Assembly (NCBI RefSeq): GCF_020520425.1
Contig: NC_079492.1
Coordinates: forward strand, 142,728,361-142,792,360
Direction of reading: 5' to 3'
DNA length: 64,000 nucleotides
DNA from: Spinacia oleracea
Taxonomy: Eukaryota; Streptophyta; Magnoliopsida; Caryophyllales; Amaranthaceae
In this document: piece by piece, positions 35,534 to 47,031 of the stretch
How the letters are laid out: every line of letters begins with the position of its first letter
Numbering within the stretch: position 1 is the first letter of the stretch
Translations under genes and position numbers: made by a program
Notes under the pieces: model-generated
What the model was told of the DNA's origin: nothing
Seen by the model: only the letters and a program-made list of their open reading frames with translations
Database searches by the model: none

Positions 35534-35823
35534 TAAGTGTATTATACTTATACTCCGTAAGATTAATAATTCACATTGTTTTATTTTTATTTCTACTAAT
35601 TACCTTTTCTTGGAAATAATTATTTCTAAAAATTGTAGCTTTTTTCTTTCTTTTTTTTGTATTTAAACATAGCTCCCCTTTTATTCGTTGACGTTGGAAA
35701 TCGAAATTAACTATTAACTGATGTCCACTTTAAATTTCCCTATTAGAGTGATCAGTATAGACATGGATGCATCTCTAGCTTTCAAAGGGCATGTGGGTTG
35801 AAATGTGAGTTGTGTGTCACAGA

Positions 35824-36764
35824 TAGGCCTGGTTATTGGTTAGGGTAGTCCAATGGACATACGGGTCGGGCCAATTTTAAAAGGGTCTTGACCCTTTACC
35901 TTTTTATTGGACATGGTCCTTATAGGGTATTTCCTTATAGGGCTCTTATAGGGTATTAATTTAAAGCCCAATAACTTTAGAACAAAAATTTAAGGGTCAA
36001 GCCTGGTAAAAAGAATACAAAGCTCTCTTGCTTTCTCTCTCCTCCTCCATACGCGATCCTATCTCAGTGTTCTCTCTCCTCATTCCTCACCTATCCATCA
36101 GCCTCCATGGTAAAAGTTCTTTAAACTCGAACCTTACTTGCAACGTCAGGCTACAACACGAGCGAAATATGATCTTTGGGAAAGGAAAAGAAATCTAAGC
36201 ACCTTCTTTTCGTTTTCAATTAAATTCATCAGCCTACATTTTCTTCCCTTAATCCAACGAATACTCTAAAAGATGAAGCAAAACTTGAAGTGGAAGAGAT
36301 GGCTGCAACGACCATGCAAATGGTGGAAAGTGGTGGTGGAATTGGTGGTAGTGGTGGTGGTGGGGTGGAAGCTCATCCTTAAGCATTTATGTATCTGGGC
36401 CTCTGAATCTTTCTTCGCCTAATTGGAGTAGTTTGAAATGGTTTTTTTTTATTGAAATTTTAAATGAAATTATGTCACCTTGGTTTTGATTTCTGAATAT
36501 TTTGATTCATTTTCAGTGTAATTATATTGAGGATAATCTGATTCATTTTCAGTGTAATTTTAAATGAAATTTTTGTATATAGATTTGTTGTTCTGTAGGT
36601 GTGAAGAACTTTTTTTTTTGGCTATGACCTGACTCGCTATAGACCCTATTAGCTTTTGGCTATGACCCTGACCCTTATGACCATAACCCGACCCTGACCC
36701 GCATGTATTTTTCTATGACCCGCAAATGACCCGACCCGCTAATGACCCGCCCCGACCCTCCCAA
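35824..36764. mobile_element. hAT-like element, right end missing
   Basis: The left end TAGGCCTGGTTATTGG matches the hAT-like MITE at 24139, and the right part is rich in GACCCG words as in that element. The closing inverted repeat is absent where the TRIM-like sequence begins. Confidence 0.45.
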
Positions 36765-37690
36765 TCGTCGCGTGATGCCTGAATTCTTGAGGCTTGATCA
36801 AGCCCAACCTACCCCATATGCGCAACAAACATCGTACATAGCAATAGTCGAGGAAATAACACATAATGATACTAACCTGCGGCAAGATACATACATCAGT
36901 ACAAGCACACGTACAGGCTCATGGGAGTTGTCTAATATGGAACACATTGGGCTTTAGTATCAGAAAAATGTCAACACGTGGCAAGCTCCGTCACATAAGC
37001 CAAAAACGCACTCCTGTGGCGCTTCGAGGCTTGTAGTTCGTTGCTTCCCAACGCACATATCACTCATGTAACTCTCGTACGACACATGTGACATGCATCC
37101 ATTGCGCTCCGCAACGATCATTAAGGACGTTGCACAATAAATCCCACCCTTAGCACCACAATGTGTCTCTTTAGATATCTCACTTGTTGCATACATTTGT
37201 CCCCGATCGCTCAACATGTTCAATAACAACAGCTTCTGACACGTAGTAGTCACAAACATACCCCACGGTCTATCGGGGGCGTTCCCGTGAGCTTGCTCAC
37301 TTACTCCAATGGTTAGCGCACCATCCACACTAGCTTGATATGGGGGGGCCCAACCGCCACAGAATTGGTGGTCTTCCTGATGGTGTATAGAACATTTCTC
37401 TTTTACGATGTTGAAACGACTCTGATACCACATGTCACAAACGAGCCTTTTGACCGCCCGCACGACACCTGAATCCTCGAGGCTTGATCCAAGCCAACCT
37501 ACCTTATATGTGCAACATGCATCGTACATAACATTAGTACAAAAAACAACATGCAATGATACTAACCTGCAGTAAGATACCTGCATCAGTAATGGCACCA
37601 CAACCTCATGAGAGTTGTCTCGTATGGTACACACTTGGCCTTAACATCAGGAAAAAGTCAACACATGACATGTGCCTCACGATCATGAAG
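36765..37690 (-). mobile_element. TRIM-like element: two ~225-bp direct repeats around a PBS
   Basis: 36765-36990 and about 37446-37680 are direct repeats sharing GAGGCTTGATC, CATCGTACATA and AATGATACTAACCTGC. Between them, on the minus strand, lies TGTGGTATCAGAGTCG (about 37433-37418), close to an initiator tRNA-Met primer site. That is the layout of a terminal-repeat retrotransposon in miniature. Exact LTR ends and target duplication were not resolved. The 224-codon minus-strand frame across it has no recognised domain. Confidence 0.5.
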
Positions 37691-37940
37691 GAAATGTGGT
37701 GTTTTAGCGACACAAAGAATTCAAGCTTGGCGGTCGACAGAGTTTGCCGAATGCAAAGCCCTATTCATGGCAATCAAGCTTGCAATGAAGCATACTCCAT
37801 ATACAACATCAAATCCTCCCCGTAGAAAAGAACAACAAGCGCACATAATTGACATGTCATTCTATTCTACATCAACATTATTGGACAAGATTAATCCTTG
37901 GCTGCTCTCATCAAGTATAAATCAAATATGTTCGTAAGTC

Positions 37941-38283
37941 AAGACTTTGTTCTATTCACCTTATGTTCACTTATTTCAGGGCAAATACGATCATATAAAA
38001 TTAATATAATATAAAATAAGGGGAAATAGAATAGTACTCCGTATAAGACAATGGGTAATAAGATAAGATAATAAGTTAGTTGAGGTTTCAAAGATTTTTT
38101 ATAGCTGAAAAGTTATTTCTTATAAGTTCATGAGAATTCATACTAGCACATAAAAGTTTGATCCAAAATATTGCAATGAGACCATATTTTAAGGATGTAT
38201 AAAATATAAAATAAGATAAATTTAGAGACTATAAAATGAGATAAGATAAATTCAGGGAAGTTCAGGTGAACAGAATAATACTT
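37941..38283. mobile_element. Tourist/Harbinger-like MITE, second member
   Basis: TTGTTCTATTCACCTTATGT on the left and CAGGTGAACAGAATAATA on the right are inverted. The family is that of 10657-10908, including GATAAATTCAGG-type repeats inside. Boundaries are approximate. Confidence 0.5.
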
Positions 38284-38404
38284 GAGTTCGAGTCAAATAA
38301 GTTTAGTGAGCCAAGTCAAATTTAAAGGGAGGATCAAAACAAAGTACCATGTTATGCCGTGTTTTTCTTGCCAGTTATTCGTACGGATCCAAACAAATTT
38401 ATTG

Positions 38405-38600
38405 GGTGAGTACTTATCACTAACTGTGCTTATCACCATATTTAATTATTTATTAGTGATGTGCACTGATTAGACGCGCCACTCCCACGCACTTCAACTA
38501 ACTTTTCGGCTATCTTTGAACAAAATGAACAAATAAGATTTGACTGTTTATGAAATTAAAAGAATTAATTATTTGTTCTCTCCCAAACTTGGGCCTTCAA
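38405..38600. repeat. duplicated flank block, copy 3 (downstream of CBF-C)
   Basis: GTGCTTATCACC, GTGATGTGCACTGATTAGAC, CCCACGCACTTCAACTAAC and TTGTTCTCTCCCAAACTTGG occur in the shared order. Confidence 0.7.
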
Positions 38601-39270
38601 TGTACCCCCATAACTTACATACTGGAGTATACCTGTTTCTAAATACGAGTAATAATATTCATAAACGGCAATTTAATCCTTATATATCTCGTAAAAAAAA
38701 TCTTTTACTATGACATAGTCCGTATGTGATTTATACGTAAGAGGAAAAAAATAGTCATATGAAACCTTATCGGAGTTTATTTGCATGTTCAAGTACTGAA
38801 GTATAATTTTACAAATATTGCTCTTTTTATTTCTTTAAGGTTGCCCATTTTTCATTTTCGTTCATTGTTTGTTCTCACATGTTCATGCTCACACAGTCAC
38901 ACACTATTACTCCGTAGTATTTAACGTTGGAACAAAAAGCCAAATCCATCAAACTACTTCGCATATTTTAATATTTTGCCTTCATCTCTTAGAAAAGTGA
39001 ATAAAAGCATTCGAGATTATGTATTTTGGAGAGAGGGAGTACATATACTTCGTATATAGTTAGAGATATTAATACTCACAGTTTTCCATTAGTACGTTGA
39101 CAAAAATGTGAAAAGTTATACATTAAAGGATTCAGTTTAATTGATTAAGCTCAAGCTAAGTGGAGTCCAGATTATGACACTGATAAATATTTGCTCAATA
39201 TTCTGGACTTAATACTTCATAGTTCATACTACTATTCATATTAATGTTTCAGGGATCTTATAGTCCATGC

Positions 39271-39909
39271 TTAATAATTCCACAGTGAGACTTCACAGTC
39301 ATCAGTTTCATCATTCCAGTTGTATCCTCCATATGAATTTTGAGGTGGAGGGAGTAACATTCCTTCAGCCATATTCATCAGTAACCCTGGCATGTTATAT
39401 ACCGCCTCTTCATCCACATATTCACCGTTTTGTTCTCCATAATTATAAGTTTCCATAACATGATTGTTGTTTATGTTGCTATTCTGATCCACTGCATAAA
39501 CCTCTGATCCTCCACCTCGGAAAGCTTCTGCTGCCTCGGCTGCTGCCTGCTGAATGTCCCTGTGATCAACTGATGCAGGAACACGCAGCCTCCATGCAGA
39601 GTCGGCAAAGTTGAGGCATGCATTACTACCTCTAAGCGCCAATGCAGCTACATCATGGGCTCGTGCAGCCATCTCAGCAGTTGGGTATGTGCCTAGCCAT
39701 ATACGAGTGTTGTTATTGGCTCGGACCTCACACACCCACCGGTCTCCATTCCTCTGCCTCACTCCCCTGTACACCGGGTGCCTCGTTTCCTGTAACTTCT
39801 TCCTTCCTGCCCTCTTTTTCGGGCAACTCGAAGCCAATGCCATTTGTTCATCATAGTTAGACCCCATTGAAGCGTTGGGGTCGAAGCATTGCCCATTTCC
39901 ATATTCCAT
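39271..39909 (-). CDS. CBF/DREB1-type AP2 transcription factor, copy C
   Basis: Intronless, 212 aa, starting [12 protein letters not shown]. Residues 30-45 are [18 protein letters not shown]2 spans about 46-103 ([16 protein letters not shown]), then DSAWRL. AP2 position 14 is Val and position 19 is Ala. The end contains [14 protein letters not shown] and closes EVSLWNY. Its coding sequence is closest by eye to copy B, with a shorter Asn-rich linker. The leader between TATA box and ATG is expanded by a minisatellite, and both CACGTG boxes kept in A and B are lost. Predicted nuclear activator of CRT/DRE genes. Confidence 0.95.
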   Translation of the reverse strand: MEYGNGQCFDPNASMGSNYDEQMALASSCPKKRAGRKKLQETRHPVYRGVRQRNGDRWVCEVRANNNTRIWLGTYPTAEMAARAHDVAALALRGSNACLNFADSAWRLRVPASVDHRDIQQAAAEAAEAFRGGGSEVYAVDQNSNINNNHVMETYNYGEQNGEYVDEEAVYNMPGLLMNMAEGMLLPPPQNSYGGYNWNDETDDCEVSLWNY

Positions 39910-39943
39910 AATGTGTGTTTTGTTAACTTGGATTAATGTTGTG

Positions 39944-40083
39944 TTTGAGTGTTGTGTTTGATCGAGTGATGTGTTTGATCGAGTGATGTGTTTGATCGAG
40001 TGTTGTGTTCGAGTGTTGTGTTTGATCGAGTAATGTGTTCGAGTGTTGTGTTTGATCGAGTGTTGTGTTTGAGTATTGTGTGG
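39944..40083 (-). repeat. minisatellite in the leader of CBF-C
   Basis: Units of 13-18 bp built from GTGTTTGATCGAGTGATGTG and GTTCGAGTGTT recur about eight times between the TATA box (40119-40112) and the start codon. The TATA-to-ATG distance is about 200 bp, compared with about 80 bp in copies B and D. Confidence 0.85.
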
Positions 40084-40330
40084 TTATGTTTGTGTCCATA
40101 TTTGAGGCAGGTTAATATAGGAGTAACAAAAATGTTAAGCAGTGTTTAATGTTGTGTATTATAAGTGTTATATGTTTGATACACGGTGTGATAAAAATAT
40201 TTGAGGTACCATTATTCGTCTAGCACAGTAGTGTCTTCTTTTTGTCCTTTTGTTGATAAAAGCACACGTTGTTTGTGGGTATTTATCATGTGTCCATGTT
40301 GGATATATGGATTTATAATTTATTTAATTT
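40084..40330 (-). promoter_or_regulatory. CBF-C promoter, CACGTG boxes missing
   Basis: TATATTAA lies at 40119-40112. The shared block at 40125-40200 keeps AAGCAGTGTTTAATGTTGTG and TGATACACGG but lacks the segment with the first CACGTG. The second site reads CATGTG (40287-40292), still a CANNTG E-box. Confidence 0.55.
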
Positions 40331-40435
40331 CTACGTGTTAAGGCGAAATTGGAAAGCAACAGTTTCTTTAAATAGCTTTATTTTTACTTTTTTGCTGTGT
40401 ACGGAGGGGATATTTCGGTGTTGTAGACAGGTTCG

Positions 40436-40660
40436 TTTTTTCGCATATCTGATAAGTGTGGAAACACACATATCAACTAAAAGACAAATAGCTAAAAGAC
40501 AAAAAAAGGAAGTATCATTCATGTAAAAAAAATACCATTCTTTAAAAAAAAAGTACCATTTGTGTTTAGAAAAGTACCATTTAATTATTTTTTTTGTCCT
40601 TTTTCCTATTTTGTCTTATGTTCTATTATGTATTTTCCCATACATATCTGATATGTATTT
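40436..40660. repeat. small repeat element, intact copy upstream of CBF-C
   Basis: Starts near TTTTTTCGCATATCTGATA and ends near CCATACATATCTGATATG. An interrupted, inverted copy lies upstream of CBF-B (28246-30181). Its class is not known to me. Confidence 0.45.
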
Positions 40661-41558
40661 GTACTTCCTCGTTGTAGACTCGTGGAATCCGTAGGAATCG
40701 TATGGGAGATAGGGGTCCGCATTCGATCTAAAACTCCGTCGAAATTTTGGATATCAGGTCCGGTTCTAAGGTTTTGAATATTTCAGGTACGATATTGAAA
40801 AAAGTTAGGATTTCATATTGGATCAATCAAGTTTTTCTATTTATCTTTCGGATCCTATTTTAATGTTTCAGATATTTTCGATAGTGTATCTGGAAAAAAA
40901 AATTAATGTAAAACTTGACTATTTTTTAGATACCAGTTGTTGGACCAGGCGATAGCGCGCGGGGTTTCCCAAGAGATGTATAAACAATTAGTTAAAGTAA
41001 ATTTGTAAAACCTTGTATAGTAAATGCTAGGGAAAACGAAATATGAAAATCACAAATATACAAATTTTAAACACAAACGCTTAGGTAATATATATTATAC
41101 ATTAGATGTGTTTGGCAACCAGGATTCTTTAAGTTTTACAAAATGAGCAAAGGCAATGAGTATTGGCTAAGAACATGAAACATCGCCTTGCAAAATTGCT
41201 CAATGCATACTACATTAAACTTGGGGAGTTAGGGTGATGCATCATTACCTACTAGGCTACTAGTGTCAAGCTACTATGTAATTTATACATATAGAAATTA
41301 ACATTGATGCTTAGCCACATAGAGCTGGAAATCATCCTTGAACTTCATTTATTCACCATCTTCTTTCTTCCGGAACAACTTGCTTGAGGGTCCACTACAC
41401 AACATGGTTCCTCTATAAAGAGTTGGTGTTCCTATTTCGGTCAGCAAATGCTTGGTGCGAATAAACTCTTGGAGAAACATGAATGCCACTTGGATCATTC
41501 TACAATTTAAATACAACTTAGTCTAGGTAAAACTATAATATAAAATCATACCGATATA
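40661..41558. other. intergenic DNA, no gene recognised
   Basis: AT-rich with a few short repeats. ORFs are short and without recognisable content. Confidence 0.3.
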
Positions 41559-41813
41559 CTCCCTCCTTCCCTAAAAGATTGCCTCGTTGCGATTATTAGG
41601 GTCAAACTTTGAAAACCTTGACCAAGAATCATCATCAACCCATAAGAAATAATATATTCACGTGGGATTTTGTCAGATTCGTTTCAATAAATATTTTCTC
41701 AATATCAACATTTTATAATTTTTACGCGTGTAGAATTAGACGTATTTAAATTTTAAGTCGTGTCTTGGAGACCTTAAAAAGTCAAATGGGCAAACTTTTT
41801 GGGACGGATGGAG
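41559..41813. mobile_element. Stowaway MITE, 255 bp
   Basis: Ends CTCCCTCCTTCCCTAAAA and TTTTTGGGACGGATGGAG, with TA on both sides. Confidence 0.8.
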
Positions 41814-41965
41814 TATAACATTGTGTTTATGGAAAAGACAAAAAACAAATAAATTATTAAGTGTAGTAAGAGAAAAGGGTAAAACAACTACTGTGAAGTG
41901 TAATAAGAGGGGAGGGGGAAATGGTAAATGCACTATTGTTAGGAAAAAGACAAAAAAAAAACAAA

Positions 41966-42060
41966 GAAGGTATTGATGGTATTTTAGTAATACCACTTAA
42001 CATGAATAGAAATCAAAGTGGTATTTTAGTAATACCACTTTACATGAATAGAAATCAAAG
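41966..42060. repeat. 46-bp tandem duplication containing a palindrome
   Basis: GGTATTTTAGTAATACCACT followed by ACATGAATAGAAATCAAAG occurs twice in a row. GGTATTNNNNAATACC is self-complementary. The ORF across it is created by the repeat. Confidence 0.8.
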
Positions 42061-43283
42061 TTCAAAGCTCTATAGGAGAATTTTGAAAAATCGAGTTGAC
42101 ATCGAAAATTCGGATGATATGCGATCTGGTATCCGAAATTTTTACATTGGATTTGGATCACATTTTCTGGTCCAAAAAATTCGGATCGGATACGATGTTC
42201 GAATATGAAAGCCCATAGCATAAGCTATAGCAACTATGTGCTTGCAACCTCGTAGGTCTGACGTGGCTCTGATGGGTCAGGCTAGTCAAGTGGGTTTGAA
42301 GGGTTTAGACGAGTATTAGGAGTTGATGTTGCCCGGTGGGTTTGGATGTACTTAAGCGTTAAATTACTTACTTTTTATGTTATTGACTTAGTCACAGAAA
42401 TGTAGTTAATGTATATGAACATAAATATTAAATTTATTAGCACTTTAAACATACAAAATCGTTTAAATTAAGATGGTGTGTCGGGTGGGACTGGGTTGGG
42501 TTGGGTTGGGTTTGGTTGGTTAGGTGGGTCGTGGTGGGTTGTGTTGAGTTCGCTAAGGTGGGTCGAATGGTCTGTGCTGGAAAATTTCGGCCCACGGCAC
42601 ATCAAAAAATGTATTCGGGTTGGGTGGGTTGTGTCATTGGTCATAGATGTGTCTGACCCACGTGATCCACTACAGAACGTGTCAGGGTGTGCTGGGTCAT
42701 ACGACCTACTGGCCATCTCTATTCGTCACCCACATTCATTCCTTAAATCCCTTCCCTCTTGGGTGAACCGGGTTGGTTGATTTTCGGGTTAATTGTTAAA
42801 TCCTAAAAGAAAATCACAAATTCTTATTTGCATGTGATGAATAATATATATTATTCCCGGAGTAAAAGTTAATCTTATATATGTAAAAGTTATCTATTTT
42901 TTAGTGATAAAATTTTTCATTTTTAATAAAAAAATATTTCTTAAAAACAACAAATAATGTATAAATTTATTCATTTAGCCTTTTAAAAAGTATATCTATT
43001 AATATTTTTTATAATATAAAAGTTAATCAAAACATATTAAGTGTTAAAAAAACCAGGTACAAGTTTCCTGGTGAAGTGTATAATAAATTTATTATACACT
43101 TTGTACATGCAAAATCTTTTGTTATTTTCTGATTGGCAAAAAATTTCATGATCTAAGTTTTTAGGTTTTGACATAACAAATTGCAATTCAATCTTTTAGG
43201 GATCGAGGGGATAATCAGATGAGTATTTATGGTTGAAAGCCTGGAATATTTTAGGCATGGTCCATAACTCTCCTTTTCCTAGA
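42061..43283. other. intergenic DNA with a G-rich patch
   Basis: 42483-42560 on the plus strand is G-rich with at least six GGG runs (GGGTTGGGTTGGGTTGGG), a potential G-quadruplex. The rest is AT-rich. CCTGGAATATTTTAGG near 43245 marks the start of the duplicated unit downstream of CBF-D. Confidence 0.45.
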
Positions 43284-43499
43284 TCTCTATTATATAAGCC
43301 AGCTCCTGAGGGCTTTTTAGTAAAATGACATTTCGTGTCCACCTAGCAATTTACAAAAACACCCTCCCCGGTTTTATTTCAAACCCTAAAAATTCCATTT
43401 GAGTGCAGCAGCACCTCGGCAATTCTTCATCTTCTCTCATTCTCTATCTTCCATTCTTCGATTCATCTTCGTCTTCTACCTTTGAGATCGGATTCTTTT

Positions 43500-43678
43500 C
43501 GTTTAATGCGGTGGATTCTAGCAAAGCGGTGGAGCCATCCGAGAATGCAGATTAATGCGCAGAGGAAAGCGACGAGGATGACAACGAAGTCGCCGGCCAA
43601 CGTATTCTCCGCCGCTTCCTTAGCGCAGCAGCCACCGTATTCGCTTTTCTATTTCCATCAGAAGTTCAGATCTGAAGG
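43500..43678 (+). pseudogene. unidentified captured coding-like segment in the Helitron
   Basis: GC-richer than its surroundings. One frame reads SSKAVEPSENAD, a stop, then CAEESDEDDNEV followed by a hydrophobic stretch, and ends near a donor-like GAAG|GTAAAA. It looks like a host exon with one stop, but I do not recognise the protein. Confidence 0.35.
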
Positions 43679-44082
43679 TAAAATCTTCCCTCATTTCCTT
43701 TATTATTTTCATGTACTCATAGTTTTTGTTGTAATGCGATGAGTGTTCACATTCTTCTTAGATCTCACTTTCGATCAGAATAAGAGAGAGAAAAAAAAAC
43801 CCTCAAATCTTTCGTTCGTAGTAGCAATGAAACCACTTAATCAAGTAATTATGCTTTTTGAAAAACCAATTTGCAGCATTTGCCTCCTTTATTTCTCTCT
43901 CATCATCGCCTTGATCTTCACCAGGGTAAGCTTTCAATTTTTATCTTTTTTTTGCCTATTAATTTTCTGGGTTTTTGTTGAATCTTTAATGTTTGCTTTA
44001 ATCTTTCAATTGATTCCAATACCCAATTATTTGAACAAGAAATATCCGTTTAATTAACCTTGGATGTTGTTGCTGCATATAG

Positions 44083-44122
44083 GCCAAGAGAACCAAGAAG
44101 GTCAGGATTGTTGGGAAATACG
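44083..44122 (+). pseudogene. RPL37A: captured exon 2 of 60S ribosomal protein L37a (eL43)
   Basis: Between an acceptor (GCATATAG|GCC) and a donor (TACG|GTGAGT) the 40 bases encode AKRTKKVRIVGKYG, which matches residues 2-15 of eukaryotic L37a with about two changes. The exon starts right after the Met codon, and the preceding GGGTAAGC near 43925 could be the donor of the first intron. The following exons are absent, so the fragment cannot encode a ribosomal protein. Confidence 0.75.
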
Positions 44123-45034
44123 GTGAGTTCTTCTGTGATGATGTTAAAGGATGTCATATTGCATAACATAATGCCATTTGATTGGAATTTCTTTTGGTTT
44201 GGCAAACTCATGAAGATTCACTGAGGAATAAGATCGAACAGGTGGTTGGCAAACCAAATCTGCTGCGAATTTGTGGCTAAATTACAAAACAGAATATATG
44301 GGGATGCTTCAAATATCACTGAGATTATAAAAATGAGCGATTAATTTGATACCCAGATGGATTATTGGATTACAACAATAGGGTGGTCAAATTTATTGAA
44401 AAAAAATAGTGCGAAATTAGCTGATCCCCATTTTGGTGTTTGAAGTTGGAGACAATTTGTGGCGAATCGAAACTATTTGCACTATTTTTGTGGATTTATA
44501 TTGTATTCTGTGTAGTATAGTTCATTAAGTTATTTTGGGTGGATTTCTCTGTAATTTCAAAATAGAATTGAGGATGGGTGAGACACTGAGACTGTGAGAG
44601 GGAGGAGTTAGGACATTCCGAAAAGGGGGAAGTTAGTGCCCACTAACTAGAGGTCTGGCATATGGCATAACTAAGTTAGTGCCTTTTTCTATAACTATAT
44701 TTTTTTCGTCATGGTTGCAATTGTATAATTCGGAATTCTGTTGTTTTGTGGTTGATTATTATAGAAGGGTTCTATTAATTCCTAAAGTTTGATGTTCTAT
44801 ATTAATTCTTTATTTTGGTACTAAGATTTAAATTCTTTGTCATGTAAAGGGCATGATTACTTTGTTTCACTATTTTGATGTATGATCATTTAGTATAACC
44901 TTAATTTTTTTTTAAATAGAAATTTTGTGAATATTTGTTCAATCCAATATTTGTATTTAGTGGTAGTAATACAATTTTAAGCTTTTATATAATCCCGCAC
45001 GCATCGCGTGCATATAAGACTAGTAGATAAATAG

Positions 45035-45660
45035 ATTAACTACTGTCCTTATCAAATTATTATGTTGATTTCATTACGCATTCAGTGATGTGCATCGATT
45101 ATACGCGTCAATCCCACGCACTTCAACTACGGCGTAACATCATTTTGTCGGCTCTCTGAAGTCTGAACAGAACTACTCCCTCCGTCCCGGAATACTTGAC
45201 CTGTTTTCCTTATCGGGCCGTCCCTTAATACTTGACCTGTTTCTAAAAATGGAAATATTCTAACAATATTATATTATTTCTCACTCCACCCCTATTAACC
45301 CACCTACCCCTTACTCCATACAAAAAATAATTAAAAATTCAACCTCTATTCTCTCCCAACCCCACCCCTTCACACATTTCCCACTAACTACATTAAAATA
45401 ATACCCCACTATCAACTACTACCTATTAAATTAAATAAGTCAATTCAAGTCCCTTAAACTCTGTGCCGGTCAAACTGGGTCGAGTATTCCGGGACAGAGG
45501 GAGTAAACAATACCAAGTACGGAGTACTCCGTAATTAAAATTTGACGGTCTACAATTTGTTCTCTCTCAGACTTGGGCCCTTGCATAAAAAAAAAAGAGA
45601 GACTTGGGCCCCGAATTCAGCCCACATACTACGGACTAATTACAGCCCATTATCCATATC
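45035..45660. repeat. duplicated flank block, copy 4 (downstream of CBF-D)
   Basis: GTGATGTGCATCGATTATAC, CCCACGCACTTCAACTAC and TTGTTCTCTCTCAGACTTGG occur in the shared order, interrupted by the Stowaway at 45176. Confidence 0.7.
45176..45503. mobile_element. Stowaway MITE, 328 bp
   Basis: Ends CTCCCTCCGTCCCGGAATAC and GTATTCCGGGACAGAGGGAG, flanked by TA. Nearly identical to 33863-34189, so both are probably recent copies. Confidence 0.9.
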
Positions 45661-46018
45661 TGTAAAAAAAATTAAAATGAATTTTCTTATTGATACAGAA
45701 TGATACTTATAGATATTGGTAACTCGAGCAAAGCATGGGCAAAGTAGAAAAGAGAAGGGTTACAACTAAAAAAGGAGGTAGTATTTGTGCAACTTGTTCA
45801 TGGCTAGTTTCGGATCTTCAAATTTTTAACCTGGGGATTCAAGTTTGTATCGGACTTAACTCATTTCTGATGGATTAAATTAAATCTTGTTGTTGAGGTT
45901 TTGATCTAGTGCATACCTGATTTGTGGATTTGTTTTATTACGGGGTATATTAGTTTTTATTCTGAGCTATGTGTAGAAAATTTTATACACAAGATATTTT
46001 ACTTGACCTGTCTAAGCT

Positions 46019-46140
46019 AACAACAACAACAATAATAACCACAACAACAATAACAACAACAACAACAACAACAACAATAATAACAATACGTCACACATTG
46101 CGTTTCTTTTAATAACAATGCGTCACACATTGCGTTTCTT
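46019..46140. repeat. (ACA)n microsatellite and a 30-bp tandem duplication
   Basis: ACA/ATA triplets run from 46019 to 46086. Then AACAATACGTCACACATTGC and AACAATGCGTCACACATTGC each lead into GTTTCTT. Confidence 0.85.
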
Positions 46141-46156
46141 ATGGTGTTTATATTTA

Positions 46157-46330
46157 CCAAGAAACGCTTGGCATCATAACCTCAAGGTTACGAGATCAAT
46201 TTTCTAAGAGGCTCTTCAGAGGTGAGGATTTCCTTATAAACCTGACCGCTTTCACTGAGTATGACCTGTAAAACTGGTTGAAAATACATGTACGAGATAC
46301 CGGTTCAATAGAGTCATTCATTTAACCTTT
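46157..46330 (+). mobile_element. tRNA-derived SINE, second member
   Basis: CGCTTGGCATCATAACCTCA and AAGGTTACGAGATCAA align with the A- and B-box region of the SINE at 25223. The body also aligns (AGAGGCTCTTCAGAGGTGAG; TGACCTG). No target duplication was found. Confidence 0.6.
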
Positions 46331-47031
46331 TAAAAATTGGTACTCCGCATTAATATTTATTTACTTTATTCCTTTAGGAAAAAAATTTGCATGTAGATAA
46401 TCCCAAAATTCAGAATCTTAACATTTTGGGCCCGCATATCTGGAATCACATGTTCCAAACGGCTAGGACCTTGATCAAACGGATCAAGTCCAAGTCCAAC
46501 CCGTTGTCATCCCAAATCATGGATATAATATACTCTAATCGTTTTTTGATATTCTACTCTTTTTTTTGGGGTTATTTCATAATTTTCAACTTACTACTAC
46601 TCAATTGTATTTAAACATTTTTTTCCCATATGACCCTTTCTATATCTCTCTTTGTCTTACTTTTCTCCGGTTTTTATACACCTACATACACTTTCATTAC
46701 AACTTTGTTTAGTTGGATAGAAAATATTTAAAGGAGCATTATGTTTGGTTGGACGGAAATATTTTAAAAAATAAATTTTCAAAGAAAAAACAGTATAGAG
46801 TAATTCAGAACTACTATGTAGTTTCAATTTGTTTGTTCCCTTAAAAAAAAGACATAGAGAAAAGAAAATGGGGCAAGTGGAAAAGTGAAGATGGATTGAC
46901 GAAATAAAGAAAAAGGAGGAAAAAACGCGTCTTCCCTTCCTTTTTAAAAGAAAAATTGCTTTCCTAAAATTATACGAAGTATGTTTTTTGGATGGGAACG
47001 GCCCCATCTTTCAAAAAATATTTTACGCAAT
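46331..47031. other. intergenic DNA, no gene recognised
   Basis: AT-rich. The 116-codon minus-strand frame lacks recognisable content. Confidence 0.3.

Larger units (their letters stand above)
43284..45023 (+). mobile_element. non-autonomous Helitron, 1,740 bp, with captured gene DNA
   Basis: Starts A|TCTCTATTATATAAG and ends with a perfect hairpin GCACGC-ATC-GCGTGC, then 8 bases, then CTAG|T. Insertion between A and T, 5' TC, and a 3' hairpin followed by CTRR are the Helitron signature. Removing it leaves CTCCTTTTCCTAGA next to TAGATAAATAG in duplicated host DNA. Inside are a fragment of ribosomal protein L37a and a second coding-like segment (43500-43678). No Rep/helicase frame is present. 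Confidence 0.88.

Noticed and set aside
36960..37634. 224-codon minus-strand ORF
   Set aside because: It spans a direct repeat and the PBS of a TRIM-like element and has no domain I recognise.
43743..44057. 104-codon hydrophobic ORF in the Helitron
   Set aside because: It reads through the presumed intron 1 of the captured L37a fragment; the hydrophobicity comes from T-rich intron sequence.
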